A DNA stretch of 12,619 nt from Actinomycetota bacterium (GCA_009705865.1 WLSJ01000045.1:1-12619), one strand, 5' to 3'. Positions 1-7,609 are shown, counted from the first letter of the stretch. The notes: a model not told the origin generated them from the sequence alone. Program-made: numbers and translations.

Positions 1-2022
1 AACCTTGCACGCGGTGAGGCATACACACAAGAAGCACCAACATTGTGGGACGTTGATTTTCGCACTGCAGTTGCACAAGCTGAATTAGAAGATCGTGATC
101 GCCCCGGCGCGTACCACACCATCGCATTTCACAAATCAGATGGTTCTGGCGATGTTCTCATCGACACAACACGTCCGGAACTATTGCCTGCATGCGTTGC
201 GTTAATTGCACACCCTGATGATCTGCGTTATCAGCCACTATTCGGAAAAACAGTGCGCACACCTTTGTTCAATGTTGAAGTACCGGTGTTTGCACATCCA
301 CTTGCGCAGATTGACAAGGGCACAGGCATTGCAATGTGCTGTACGTTCGGTGACCTCACTGACGTCATTTGGTGGCGTGAGCTGCAATTGTCAATGCGCG
401 CAATCATTTCTCGTGATGGCCGCATTGTTGGTGAAGCGCCTAGTGGTCTCACCGACCCTACTGGTCTCGCACATTACGCATCACTTGTTGGTAAATCAGC
501 CAAGCAAGCACAAACTGCAATCGCCGAAATGCTCAGCACATCGGGCGAGATGATTGGTGAACCACGCGCCATTACGCACCCAGTCAAGTTTTATGAAAAA
601 GGTGATCGCCCATTAGAGATAGTCACTAGTCGTCAGTGGTATATCCGCAATGGCGGACGTGACGCTGCACTGCGTGATGCACTGCTTGCGCGTGGCGCTG
701 GATTGCATTGGCTTCCTGATCACATGCGTCATCGCTATTCCAACTGGGTGGAAGGCCTCAACGGTGACTGGCTCGTTAGTCGTCAACGTTGGTTCGGCGT
801 GCCAGTACCCGTGTGGTACCCGCTTGATGCTCACGGTGAAACGATGCATGATTCTCCGCTTGTGCCAGATGAATCTTTATTGCCAATTGACCCCAGCACC
901 GATGCCCCTGCCGGTTACACAGAAGTACAACGCGGACAGCCTGGTGGCTTCATTGGTGACCCCGATGTCATGGATACGTGGGCAACCTCTTCACTGACTC
1001 CGCAAATTGCTGGCAAATGGAAAGACGACAACGACTTGTTCGAGCGCGTATTCCCATTTGATGTGCGACCACAAGGCCACGACATTATTCGTACATGGCT
1101 GTTTTCCACCATGGTTCGATCGCACTTCGAACATGACGTTGCGCCATGGTCTCACGTTGCGTTGTCTGGTTGGATTCTTGACCCAGACCGCAAGAAGATG
1201 TCGAAATCAAAAGGCAATGTTGTAACACCAGCTGATTTATTCGATTCATATGGCAGTGACGCAGTGCGGTACTGGGCAGTCGGTGCTCGCCCTGGTGTTG
1301 ATACAGCATTTAGCGAAGACCAAATGAAAGTCGGCCGCAAGCTAGCAACCAAATTGTTGAACGTGTCAAAGTTTGTACTTGGTATTGGTGAAGTTGCTGA
1401 CGATGTTGTGCCGACCGAAGCAATTGACGTTGCAATGTTGCATCGCCTTGCTGGTGTGGTTGACGAAGCGACTGCTGCATTCGAAGCTTTTGACTATGCA
1501 CGTGTTCTCGAGCGCACTGAAGAATTCTTTTGGTGGTTCTGTGACGACTATGTGGAATTGGTCAAGACTCGCGGGTACCTCAGCCACACAGAAGAAGGCG
1601 CAATGTCCGCTCGCGCCGCATTACGCCGCGCACTGTCAATCTTGCAACGCCTCTTGGCGCCTCTACTCCCCTTCGTCACTGAAGAAGTATGGAGCTGGTG
1701 GCAATCAGGCTCAGTGCATCAATCGCAATGGCCAACTGCCAGTGATCTGACTCGTGGACTTTCTAGCGGTCCGAATGAAGAGCTGCTCGATGCCATCTGT
1801 GGCGCAATCGGAGTCATTCGTCGCGCGAAAACTGAAGCCAAGGTCAGCCAACGGGCCGTGGTGACAGAGGCGTCGTTCGTCACCAGTATCGATGCTGCAT
1901 CTGCCATCACTGCTGGCTGGGCAGACATTGCTGATGCTGGTTCCGTCGAAAAGTGGAATATTTCGACAGCGGACACAAACGAGATCATGGTGAACGTGAC
2001 CCTCGCGCCCAATATTCACTAG
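1..2022 (+). CDS. valS: Valyl-tRNA synthetase, C-terminal part (5' end outside window)
   Basis: Class I aminoacyl-tRNA synthetase that charges tRNA-Val in the cytoplasm. The frame is open from base 1 (it reads NLARGEAYTQ and onward), so the gene begins upstream and the TTG at 43 is not its start. The N-terminal HIGH motif is therefore missing. What is visible is the end of the editing/CP1 region, the segment WLVSRQRWFGVPVPVWYP (about bases 760-822), which is typical of ValS/IleS/LeuS, and the KMSKSKGN signature near bases 1195-1220 that binds ATP. An alpha-helical anticodon-binding domain follows (about 1330-1800), with the LAPLLPFVTEEVW motif. The protein ends soon after this domain at TAG 2020-2022. 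I see no long charged C-terminal coiled-coil arm of the kind many bacterial ValS carry. Identification is firm; the missing arm is judged by eye only. Confidence 0.96.
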   Translation, partial: NLARGEAYTQEAPTLWDVDFRTAVAQAELEDRDRPGAYHTIAFHKSDGSGDVLIDTTRPELLPACVALIAHPDDLRYQPLFGKTVRTPLFNVEVPVFAHPLAQIDKGTGIAMCCTFGDLTDVIWWRELQLSMRAIISRDGRIVGEAPSGLTDPTGLAHYASLVGKSAKQAQTAIAEMLSTSGEMIGEPRAITHPVKFYEKGDRPLEIVTSRQWYIRNGGRDAALRDALLARGAGLHWLPDHMRHRYSNWVEGLNGDWLVSRQRWFGVPVPVWYPLDAHGETMHDSPLVPDESLLPIDPSTDAPAGYTEVQRGQPGGFIGDPDVMDTWATSSLTPQIAGKWKDDNDLFERVFPFDVRPQGHDIIRTWLFSTMVRSHFEHDVAPWSHVALSGWILDPDRKKMSKSKGNVVTPADLFDSYGSDAVRYWAVGARPGVDTAFSEDQMKVGRKLATKLLNVSKFVLGIGEVADDVVPTEAIDVAMLHRLAGVVDEATAAFEAFDYARVLERTEEFFWWFCDDYVELVKTRGYLSHTEEGAMSARAALRRALSILQRLLAPLLPFVTEEVWSWWQSGSVHQSQWPTASDLTRGLSSGPNEELLDAICGAIGVIRRAKTEAKVSQRAVVTEASFVTSIDAASAITAGWADIADAGSVEKWNISTADTNEIMVNVTLAPNIH

Positions 2023-2076
2023 CTCACGTCGAAGCGACTGTGGTTGACCTGCTTGCGCAACTACGGTGTAAGGGTC

Positions 2077-3351
2077 ATGTCAGATGAAATCGCTCCCCGC
2101 CACCATTCTGGCAAGCAAAGAATTCTTCTCATAGTCAACATCACGCTTGCGGTGCTTACCATTCTCTCTGGTACCGGACTGTTGTACGCAAACTGGAAAT
2201 TGAACAACAGAAACGTAGTCACAATTGACACTGTTGATCCGAATATCAATGCTTTTGATTTACCTGTTGGCGATCTCAAAGCAAAAAACTTCTTAATCAC
2301 TGGGTCTGACAACAATGCCTGCGTTGCCAAAAATTCACGATACGCGGGGGGCTTCGGTGTTCGCTCTTCGTACGGAGAACGCAGCGACTCGATCATGGTG
2401 ATTCGGGTTAATCCCATTGACAATCAAGCAGCTGTGTTGTCATTTCCTCGCGACATGTGGGTGACTCAAGCTGGCTCCACTCGTCACGGACGCATCAATA
2501 CAAACTTTGACAAGAAAAACCCCAACCGACTCATTCGCACCATTAAAGAAAACTTCGGGATTGTCATTGACCATTACGTCAACATTGACTTCTGTGCATT
2601 CAAAGAAGTGATCGATGCTGTTGGCGGAGTACGTGTTCCATTTGCAAATAAGGCTCGAGACAAACGAACAGGATTTCGAGTATCGACAGCGAACGTGTGC
2701 TTCAACTTTGAAGGTGACCACGCACTTGCATATATGCGTTCACGCCATTACCAGTGGTACGACCCCGCTCTAAAGAAATGGCGTACCGACCCATCATCTG
2801 ACTGGGGCCGCATTGCACGTCAACAAGATTTCATGCGTCGCCTTGTGAAGAAAGCACTCGATAAGGCACGCAGCAACCCACGTGTTGCCACAGGAATATT
2901 GAATGCTGCGTTGAAGAATGTGATTACTGACGACCGGCTCAACCCTTTAACTGTTCTGCAATTGGGGCAGGCAATGAAGAACTTTGATGCAAACACGATG
3001 GGCAGTTACACAATGCCAGGACTTGGCCAAGTCATCGATAAAGCCTCCGTTATTGTTCCTGATTTTGAAAGCGATCAATCAAAGAAAATTCTTTCGGTGT
3101 TCCAAGGAAAAGCAAGTTTGTCCACCACCTTGAAGAAGACCTCGGCATCTGCATCATCTTCAGAGTTCACAGAGTTGGCTGCGGTTATTGCGACTACTTC
3201 TGCCCTCAAGACTTCAGTATCAAAACCTCGTGCCACCACCACAACAACATCAACAAGCACAACGAGTACGACTACAACAGTTCCATCAGTTGTGATCGAA
3301 CAAAATGCTCGTGGGATCGTGCCACCTGACGATCCGAACTGCCAGTTCTAA
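2077..3351 (+). CDS. LytR-CpsA-Psr (LCP) family cell-wall glycopolymer ligase
   Basis: LCP enzymes transfer lipid-linked glycopolymers (teichoic acids, arabinogalactan, capsule) to peptidoglycan on the outer face of the membrane. The 424-residue protein has a short basic N-terminus, one membrane helix (about residues 16-38, ILLIVNITLAVLTILSG) and then the LCP domain. Recognisable blocks are RSDSIMVIRV, LSFPRDMWV, the VNIDFCAFKEVIDAVGGV segment, GDHALAYMRSRH and DWGRIARQQDFM, which include the conserved Arg/Asp residues that bind the pyrophosphate lipid. The last about 80 residues are Ser/Thr-rich low complexity, including a long Thr/Ser run (bases 3232-3282) ahead of a short PPDDPNC tail. ATG 2077 is preferred over the in-frame TTG 2044 because it places the basic residues directly before the helix. 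AGGG (2071-2074) lies too close to be a good ribosome binding site, so the start is less certain than the family. It follows valS after 54 bases and ends 5 bases from the convergent VWA gene. The substrate cannot be told from sequence. Confidence 0.9.
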   Translation: MSDEIAPRHHSGKQRILLIVNITLAVLTILSGTGLLYANWKLNNRNVVTIDTVDPNINAFDLPVGDLKAKNFLITGSDNNACVAKNSRYAGGFGVRSSYGERSDSIMVIRVNPIDNQAAVLSFPRDMWVTQAGSTRHGRINTNFDKKNPNRLIRTIKENFGIVIDHYVNIDFCAFKEVIDAVGGVRVPFANKARDKRTGFRVSTANVCFNFEGDHALAYMRSRHYQWYDPALKKWRTDPSSDWGRIARQQDFMRRLVKKALDKARSNPRVATGILNAALKNVITDDRLNPLTVLQLGQAMKNFDANTMGSYTMPGLGQVIDKASVIVPDFESDQSKKILSVFQGKASLSTTLKKTSASASSSEFTELAAVIATTSALKTSVSKPRATTTTTSTSTTSTTTTVPSVVIEQNARGIVPPDDPNCQF

Positions 3352-3356
3352 ATCAG

Positions 3357-4166
3357 TTATTCAAGAACTCTGGCGAGTACTTCTGGAATTTCACTAGGAC
3401 CACTTACTAACGCAATACGTGCACCAATTCGATCTGCAAATGCTTGTGCTTCGTCATGATCTTCAGCGGGTGCAATAACAATCACTTCATCCATGCTCAT
3501 AGCCGCAGCTTCTGCATCACCATCCACAGTGGCTCGACAATCAGAGAGCAATATCGCAACGCGTCGGCCTGCACGAGAACGAGCTAGCTGTTGTTGGCCA
3601 GCAAGAAGTGCGCCCGCTAAGTCAGTGGTGCCGTGACCGCGCAAGGTCAACACATCATTGATGACTCGTTCACTTGATTTCGGAACATCTTGAGATTTAG
3701 CCACCACAACATCTTTTCCGAAGGCGATGACGCTGTAATCCTCTGGGCAACGACTTGCAATTGCCCCCGTGGCCACTGCAGATGTTGCAAGTGGCTTACC
3801 GCCCATTGAGCCACTGCGGTCTAACAATAAACAGAACGCAGTGCCTGGTTTGCGCCACCCACGAATGCGCAGACGTTCAGGATCAAGTGCGATTCCGTTA
3901 CGTGCTTCGCTAATGGCATCAAGGCTCGCGTCGATATCAATATCGCCCGCATCAGGCCGATACGCCTGCTCTTCCATCTTGCCAACGCCATGAGGGCGTG
4001 TGCGGCCACGGTTACCAATGTCAAGCATCAATCGTCCGGCAAGTTGTTGTGCAAGTGCGCGTAACGCAGGGTCTGTTGCCCCAGTGAGGTCAGCCAGCAT
4101 GCCAAGCATTTCGTCTGGACTGTTCTGCATTGCTTCATCAACTGCAACTTCATCAAGTTCGCCCAC
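3357..4166 (-). CDS. VWA (MIDAS) domain protein, chelatase/CoxE-like; probably expressed as a -1 frameshift extension of the ATPase
   Basis: This frame encodes a von Willebrand factor A domain of the type paired with MoxR or magnesium-chelatase ATPases. Counting from GTG 4166 (269 residues), the metal-ion site is complete: D116-x-S118-x-S120 in LLLDRSGSMGG, T181 in the GHGTTD loop, and D209 in ILLSDC. An acidic helical N-terminal part precedes the domain. GTG 4166 is the only ATG/GTG/TTG start I find in this frame. It lacks a clear ribosome binding site, while the frame stays open upstream through the 107-base gap and well into the 3' end of the ATPase gene with no start codon. The upstream translation looks like a genuine charged linker (TKEGDEADQAVAEAGKR). 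Joined at the slippery site near 4313, the product would be a 614-residue ATPase-linker-VWA protein resembling ChlD in layout. Stand-alone translation from GTG 4166 remains possible. It ends 5 bases from the LCP gene, tail to tail. Confidence 0.85.
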   Translation of the reverse strand: MGELDEVAVDEAMQNSPDEMLGMLADLTGATDPALRALAQQLAGRLMLDIGNRGRTRPHGVGKMEEQAYRPDAGDIDIDASLDAISEARNGIALDPERLRIRGWRKPGTAFCLLLDRSGSMGGKPLATSAVATGAIASRCPEDYSVIAFGKDVVVAKSQDVPKSSERVINDVLTLRGHGTTDLAGALLAGQQQLARSRAGRRVAILLSDCRATVDGDAEAAAMSMDEVIVIAPAEDHDEAQAFADRIGARIALVSGPSEIPEVLARVLE

Positions 4167-4273
4167 TTCAGGCGAGATGTTCTCAAAATTTTCGTGGCGA
4201 GAAAGATCACGACGCGACGTAGTGCGCTTTCCTGCTTCAGCGACAGCTTGATCTGCTTCGTCGCCCTCTTTCG

Positions 4274-5200
4274 TTAGCGGGAGGTCGTGTCCGCCCCTGT
4301 CGGGGCCGTCACTTTTCCCCCGTTGGCGTCCCCTTCGGTTCGGCCAAACACGTCTTGCCAGATTTCAGTGACGATTTCTTCAGCAGTGCGAACACTGCCT
4401 TCTCGTACTCGCACACGACCAGACAACGCAACCAATGCGGCATCAACGCCAACGCTTGGGTTCTCAATGTTTGCTTCGCGAAGTTCGGCTAATGACACTG
4501 CAACTTTTGCAAAGTCAACCGCACCGCGAACTGATGACCCAACACGCAGATCAGGGTGTGATCGCGTGCGGCGCACTACTGCAACAGCCTTTTCAAGCCA
4601 CGCATCAGAGACGCCAGAACCTTCAGTGTTGCGGCGAACAATTGCAATTTCGTCTTCTGCCGACTGATACGACATTGAGACACGGCACACACGGTCATAG
4701 ACAGCACTAGAGATACGTGCAGTACCGACTGCATCGAACGGGTTCATCGCAGCCACCATACGGAAACCATGAGTAGCGACAACTCGTCCAAGACGCGGAA
4801 CGTTAAGTTCGCCTTCACTCATGACTGTGATGAGAACGTTCAAGGTTTCTTCCGGAATTCGGTTGATCTCTTCGATATAGAGAAGCGAGCCATCTCGCAT
4901 GGCACTTACTAAAGCACCATCGACAAAAATGCTTGGGTCGTAGCCATCGTTCAGCACTCGCGCTGGGTCAAAGTGGCCGACAAGGCGTGCGGGCGTTAAC
5001 TCAGCATTACCTTCAACAAATTCAAATCCGATGCCAAGGCCTTGCGCCACTGCGCGCAACAACGTTGATTTTCCGGTGCCGGGAGGACCTTCAAGTAGAA
5101 CGTGACGGTCAGCGGCAAGAGCAGCGAGCACCAGTTCTACTTCACGAGTACGTCCGACGACCTGAGTTGAAAGCGCCGTGCGCAACGACGACTTAGCCAT
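4274..5200 (-). CDS. MoxR/magnesium-chelatase-like AAA+ ATPase
   Basis: AAA+ ATPase of the MoxR/AAA_5 and chelatase group. Such ATPases work with a VWA partner to remodel or metallate client enzymes. The 308-residue product has Walker A GPPGTGKS (38-45), Walker B in SLLYIEEINR (105-114), sensor 1 Asn in MVAAMNPFD and a likely arginine finger in VYDRVCRV. A small helical lid domain follows, rich in basic residues. Walker B has Glu110 where most relatives have Asp (IEE instead of xDE), a mild departure. ATG 5200 overlaps the stop of the upstream alcohol dehydrogenase by 8 bases, so translation is probably coupled. The 3' end carries the proposed frameshift site, and after residue 296 the ribosome can enter the VWA frame. 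Exact client unknown; CoxD, NorQ and ChlI-type roles are all possible. The operon position suggests a dehydrogenase or its cofactor. Confidence 0.88.
   Translation of the reverse strand: MAKSSLRTALSTQVVGRTREVELVLAALAADRHVLLEGPPGTGKSTLLRAVAQGLGIGFEFVEGNAELTPARLVGHFDPARVLNDGYDPSIFVDGALVSAMRDGSLLYIEEINRIPEETLNVLITVMSEGELNVPRLGRVVATHGFRMVAAMNPFDAVGTARISSAVYDRVCRVSMSYQSAEDEIAIVRRNTEGSGVSDAWLEKAVAVVRRTRSHPDLRVGSSVRGAVDFAKVAVSLAELREANIENPSVGVDAALVALSGRVRVREGSVRTAEEIVTEIWQDVFGRTEGDANGGKVTAPTGADTTSR
4293..4335 (-). other. Putative programmed -1 ribosomal frameshift signal (SD-like element, G GGA AAA heptamer, hairpin)
   Basis: On the minus strand three elements line up within 43 bases. First, a Shine-Dalgarno-like AAGGGGA (4335-4329) has its last G 10 bases before the heptamer. 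Second, the heptamer G GGA AAA (4319-4313) is in the exact phase of the ATPase frame (codons GGG, GGA, AAA, GTG). Third, after a 6-base spacer comes a perfect 5-bp all-GC hairpin, GCCCC GACA GGGGC (4306-4293). A one-base backward slip on GGA-AAA continues with AGT at 4313, which is in the VWA frame; without the slip the ribosome reads 12 more codons and stops at TAA 4276-4274. Spacing and elements match the known bacterial pattern typified by dnaX. Function is inferred. The alternative is a sequencing error in the G5A4 run. Confidence 0.72.
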
Positions 5201-6344
5201 TGACTATGACACCGCGAATATTTTCACCCTCGCGCATTGCACGGTAACCCTCGTTGATTTCATCAAGCGTGTAACGCTTTGTGATGAGTTCATCGAGCTT
5301 GAGGTCTCCGACGCGATACATGTCGAGCAATTTAGGAATATCAGCGCGTGGATTAAGGCTGCCAAAAATGGTGCCTTTCACTTCTTTGTTCCACATTGCA
5401 AGTTGGAACAAGTTGATGTCGGCACTGGTCTCATCCATTGGTGAAATAGCAGTAACAACACATGTGCCACCTTTGCCCACCATGGTCATTGCTTCACCCA
5501 TCATGTCTCCGTGAAGAACGCCCGGCGTCATGATGACACGATCAGCCATTTCGCCCCATGACAATTCCATGAGATGAGGAATTGCTTCGGTCATTGATGC
5601 ATACGTATGTGTTGCACCAAACTCCATTGCTTTTTCGCGCTTGAACTCAACTGGGTCGATTGCGATAATGCGCTTAGCTCCGGCCATACGCGCACCTTGC
5701 ACAGCATTGATACCAATGCCACCAATGCCAACGACCACCACAGTGTCACCAGGTTGTGTATCAGCACGGTTCGTTGCAGAACCCCAACCAGTTGCGACAC
5801 CGCACGACACAAGTGCAACACAATCAAGTGGCAAATCTTTTTCAACTTTGATCAGTGATGCTTCAGCCACAGTAGCGAACTCTGAGAACGTTCCGAGCTT
5901 TGCCATCAATTTGACTGATCGACCATCTTTCACGTGGTGACGATGTGTTCCGTCTGTGATCATGCCGCCTGTCAAGGTGCCTGCACCCAAGTTGCACAAG
6001 TTCTGACGACCAGTTGAGCAGTAACGACAACGACCACATGAAGGAACAAAACTTGCTGACACGTGGTCGCCCACTTGCAAGGTTGTGACACCTGGCCCAA
6101 GTTTTACAACAACGCCAGCACCTTCGTGACCACCAATAAATGGAAAGAAGTCATCGACGCCCATCATGGCCAAAAGTTCCTTCGGGGGAACCATGTCACC
6201 AGTGACGAAATGTTCGTCAGAGTGGCACATGCCCGCTACTTTCCAGTTCACCAATACTTCATTGGCTTTTGGATCATCTACTTCGATTTCTTCAACCACC
6301 CATGGTTGATCAATCCCGTACAAAACTGCTGCGCGTGACTTCAT
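5193..6344 (-). CDS. Zinc-dependent alcohol dehydrogenase, mycofactocin-associated (NDMA-dependent, Rxyl_3153-like)
   Basis: Medium-chain (MDR) alcohol dehydrogenase of 383 residues that oxidises an alcohol to an aldehyde with a nicotinamide cofactor. Catalytic zinc ligands are C40 (GMCHSDEH), H73-E74 (GGHEGAG) and C181. The structural zinc site is C103, C106, C109 and C117 (CGRCRYCSTGRQNLC). The Rossmann loop reads VVVGIGGIG, followed by the Asp in AIDPVE that binds the adenosine ribose. Members of this subfamily occur with mycofactocin genes and hold their nicotinamide so tightly that an external electron carrier is needed, by established knowledge of the family. Compared with its neighbour it has about 12 extra residues after GD50 (MVPPKELLAM and on), near the substrate side of the catalytic domain. 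ATG 6344 is preceded by a good AAGGGGA (6357-6351). It lies 45 bases after the other dehydrogenase and overlaps the ATPase start by 8 bases. Substrate unknown. Confidence 0.92.
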   Translation of the reverse strand: MKSRAAVLYGIDQPWVVEEIEVDDPKANEVLVNWKVAGMCHSDEHFVTGDMVPPKELLAMMGVDDFFPFIGGHEGAGVVVKLGPGVTTLQVGDHVSASFVPSCGRCRYCSTGRQNLCNLGAGTLTGGMITDGTHRHHVKDGRSVKLMAKLGTFSEFATVAEASLIKVEKDLPLDCVALVSCGVATGWGSATNRADTQPGDTVVVVGIGGIGINAVQGARMAGAKRIIAIDPVEFKREKAMEFGATHTYASMTEAIPHLMELSWGEMADRVIMTPGVLHGDMMGEAMTMVGKGGTCVVTAISPMDETSADINLFQLAMWNKEVKGTIFGSLNPRADIPKLLDMYRVGDLKLDELITKRYTLDEINEGYRAMREGENIRGVIVNG

Positions 6345-6367
6345 TGTTGTTTCCCCTTGAAATTGTT

Positions 6368-6381
6368 AACCATTATTGGTT
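6368..6381. repeat. Small inverted repeat between the two alcohol dehydrogenase genes
   Basis: AACCA-TTAT-TGGTT is a perfect 5-bp inverted repeat with a 4-base centre, in the 45-base gap between the two dehydrogenase genes and upstream of the second gene's ribosome binding site. It is AT-rich and short, so it could be chance. A regulatory-protein site or a weak RNA hairpin that tunes the downstream gene is possible. There is no U-run that would make it a terminator. Confidence 0.25.
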
Positions 6382-6389
6382 GTCGTGAT

Positions 6390-7502
6390 TTAGTAGATCA
6401 AAACTCCGCGGATGTTTTTGCCATCGCGCATGTCTTGGTAACCCTCGTTGATGTCTTCAAGCTTGTATGTCTTTGTGACAAGGCCATCAAGATCAAGTTG
6501 TCCTTCGCGGTACAAACCAAGAAGTTTTGGAATGTCAGCACGTGGGTTACCTGAACCGAACAATGAACCAACAAGTTGCTTTTCCATCAATGTGAGGTCA
6601 AGAAGGCTCATGTTGGCGCCGCCCATTTCAAGTGCAGGGTGAATGTTGGTAACAACAACACGGCCGCGCTTTGCAGCAAGAGCCATTGCTTCACCAATGA
6701 CTTGTCCGTCGCCAACACCCATGGTCATGATGACTTTGTTTGCCATGGTGCCCCATGTGAGGTCTTGCAACAACGGCAATGCTTCAGCCATAGAAGATGC
6801 TGTGTGTGTTGCACCAAATTCCATAGCCTTTTCGCGCTTGAACTCAACTGGGTCGATTGCAACGATGCGCTTTGCACCAGCAAGGCGAGCACCTTGAATT
6901 GCATTAGCACCGATACCGCCAACGCCGACTACAACGACAGTGTCGCCAGGAGCTACGTCAGCTGCATACACAGCGGATCCCCAACCAGTGACGACTCCGC
7001 AACCAAGAAGGCATGCCTTGTCTAATGGAACATCTTTTTCAATCTTGATGCAGGAAGCTTCGTTGACAACTGTGTGCTTGGCAAAGGTTCCGAGCATGCA
7101 CATCAGTGTGAGGTCTTTGCCTCCAGCATGATGGCGCGACGTACCGTCTGTCACTTGCATACCAAGACCCATAAGCGCACCAAGGTCGCACAAGTTCTGG
7201 TGACCAGTTGAACAACTTGGGCAACGACCACATGATGGGATGAACCCGAACACAACATGGTCACCAACTTCAAGCCAACTGACTCCTTCGCCGACAGCCT
7301 CAACAACGCCAGCGCCTTCGTGGCCACCAATGATGGGCAACGCGAATGGCAGGTCGCCTGTGGTGAGGTGTTCGTCTGAATGGCACATGCCTGAAGCGGC
7401 GATCTTGACCAAGACTTCGCCGGCCTTCGGCGCATCAAGCTCAATTTCTTCGACGCTCCACGGAGCGTTTACTTCCCAGAGAATTGCAGCGGTTGTCTTC
7501 AT
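6390..7502 (-). CDS. Zinc-dependent alcohol dehydrogenase, mycofactocin-associated (NDMA-dependent, Rxyl_3153-like), second paralogue
   Basis: First gene of the minus-strand operon, 370 residues, a close paralogue of the next gene. Catalytic zinc ligands are C40, H61-E62 and C168; structural zinc cysteines are C91, C94, C97 and C105. The nucleotide loop is VVVGVGGIG (190-198), with D217 in AIDPVE. It keeps the short form of the loop between GD50 and GGHEGAG, unlike its neighbour. ATG 7502 has a strong ribosome binding site AAGGGGG (7514-7508) with a 5-base spacer. The gene is divergent from mftA across 107 bases, which suggests shared control with mycofactocin synthesis. Two intact zinc sites imply that both paralogues are active, perhaps on different alcohols; that is inference. 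The family assignment rests on the subfamily's general pattern and on the adjacent mft operon. Confidence 0.93.
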   Translation of the reverse strand: MKTTAAILWEVNAPWSVEEIELDAPKAGEVLVKIAASGMCHSDEHLTTGDLPFALPIIGGHEGAGVVEAVGEGVSWLEVGDHVVFGFIPSCGRCPSCSTGHQNLCDLGALMGLGMQVTDGTSRHHAGGKDLTLMCMLGTFAKHTVVNEASCIKIEKDVPLDKACLLGCGVVTGWGSAVYAADVAPGDTVVVVGVGGIGANAIQGARLAGAKRIVAIDPVEFKREKAMEFGATHTASSMAEALPLLQDLTWGTMANKVIMTMGVGDGQVIGEAMALAAKRGRVVVTNIHPALEMGGANMSLLDLTLMEKQLVGSLFGSGNPRADIPKLLGLYREGQLDLDGLVTKTYKLEDINEGYQDMRDGKNIRGVLIY

Positions 7503-7609
7503 AGAAGCCCCCTTGTTTGGCTGCCAGTTATCTGGCAGGTCGTCCTCTGAGATTACCCATTTGCACCACGTATTCTCTAGTGGGCTTCACGGAAGGTACT
7601 GTCGTAGGC
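7503..7609. promoter_or_regulatory. Divergent control region between the alcohol dehydrogenase operon and mftA
   Basis: These 107 bases separate the first minus-strand dehydrogenase from mftA and must carry the start signals of both transcripts unless a promoter lies inside a gene. It contains the dehydrogenase ribosome binding site (7514-7508) and an 18-base palindrome (7521-7538). A weak -10-like TATTCT (7571-7576) reads towards mftA. GGAAGG (7591-7596) is the only Shine-Dalgarno-like stretch before mftA, 13 bases from ATG 7610. I do not see a convincing paired -35/-10 on either strand. Confidence 0.55.
7521..7538. promoter_or_regulatory. Perfect palindrome, candidate operator or leader hairpin
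   Basis: CTGCCAG-TTAT-CTGGCAG is a perfect 7-bp inverted repeat around a 4-base centre, 18 bases long. It sits 19-36 bases upstream of the dehydrogenase ATG, just outside its ribosome binding site, and about 70 bases upstream of mftA. Dyads of this size are typical of TetR-type operators, and mycofactocin clusters often carry the TetR-type regulator MftR, though none is in this window. As RNA in the dehydrogenase leader it would form a 7-bp stem beside the ribosome binding site. No T-run follows, so a terminator is unlikely. Confidence 0.45.

Noticed and set aside
43..45. TTG as the start of the synthetase gene
   Set aside because: The frame is open from base 1 and the N-terminal catalytic motif is missing, so the gene is cut by the window edge.
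2044..2076. Longer LCP protein from TTG 2044
   Set aside because: The added 11 residues do not look like a conserved N-terminus; ATG 2077 gives the usual short basic segment before the membrane helix.
3232..3282. Thr-coding repeat in the LCP tail as a phase-variable tract
   Set aside because: Codons are mixed (acc, aca, acg, act) with no pure homopolymer or long perfect unit, so slippage is unlikely; it is ordinary low-complexity linker.
7517..7609. Longer mftA from an upstream ATG at 7517
   Set aside because: It would add a basic stretch unlike MftA leaders and would run through the palindrome and the control region.
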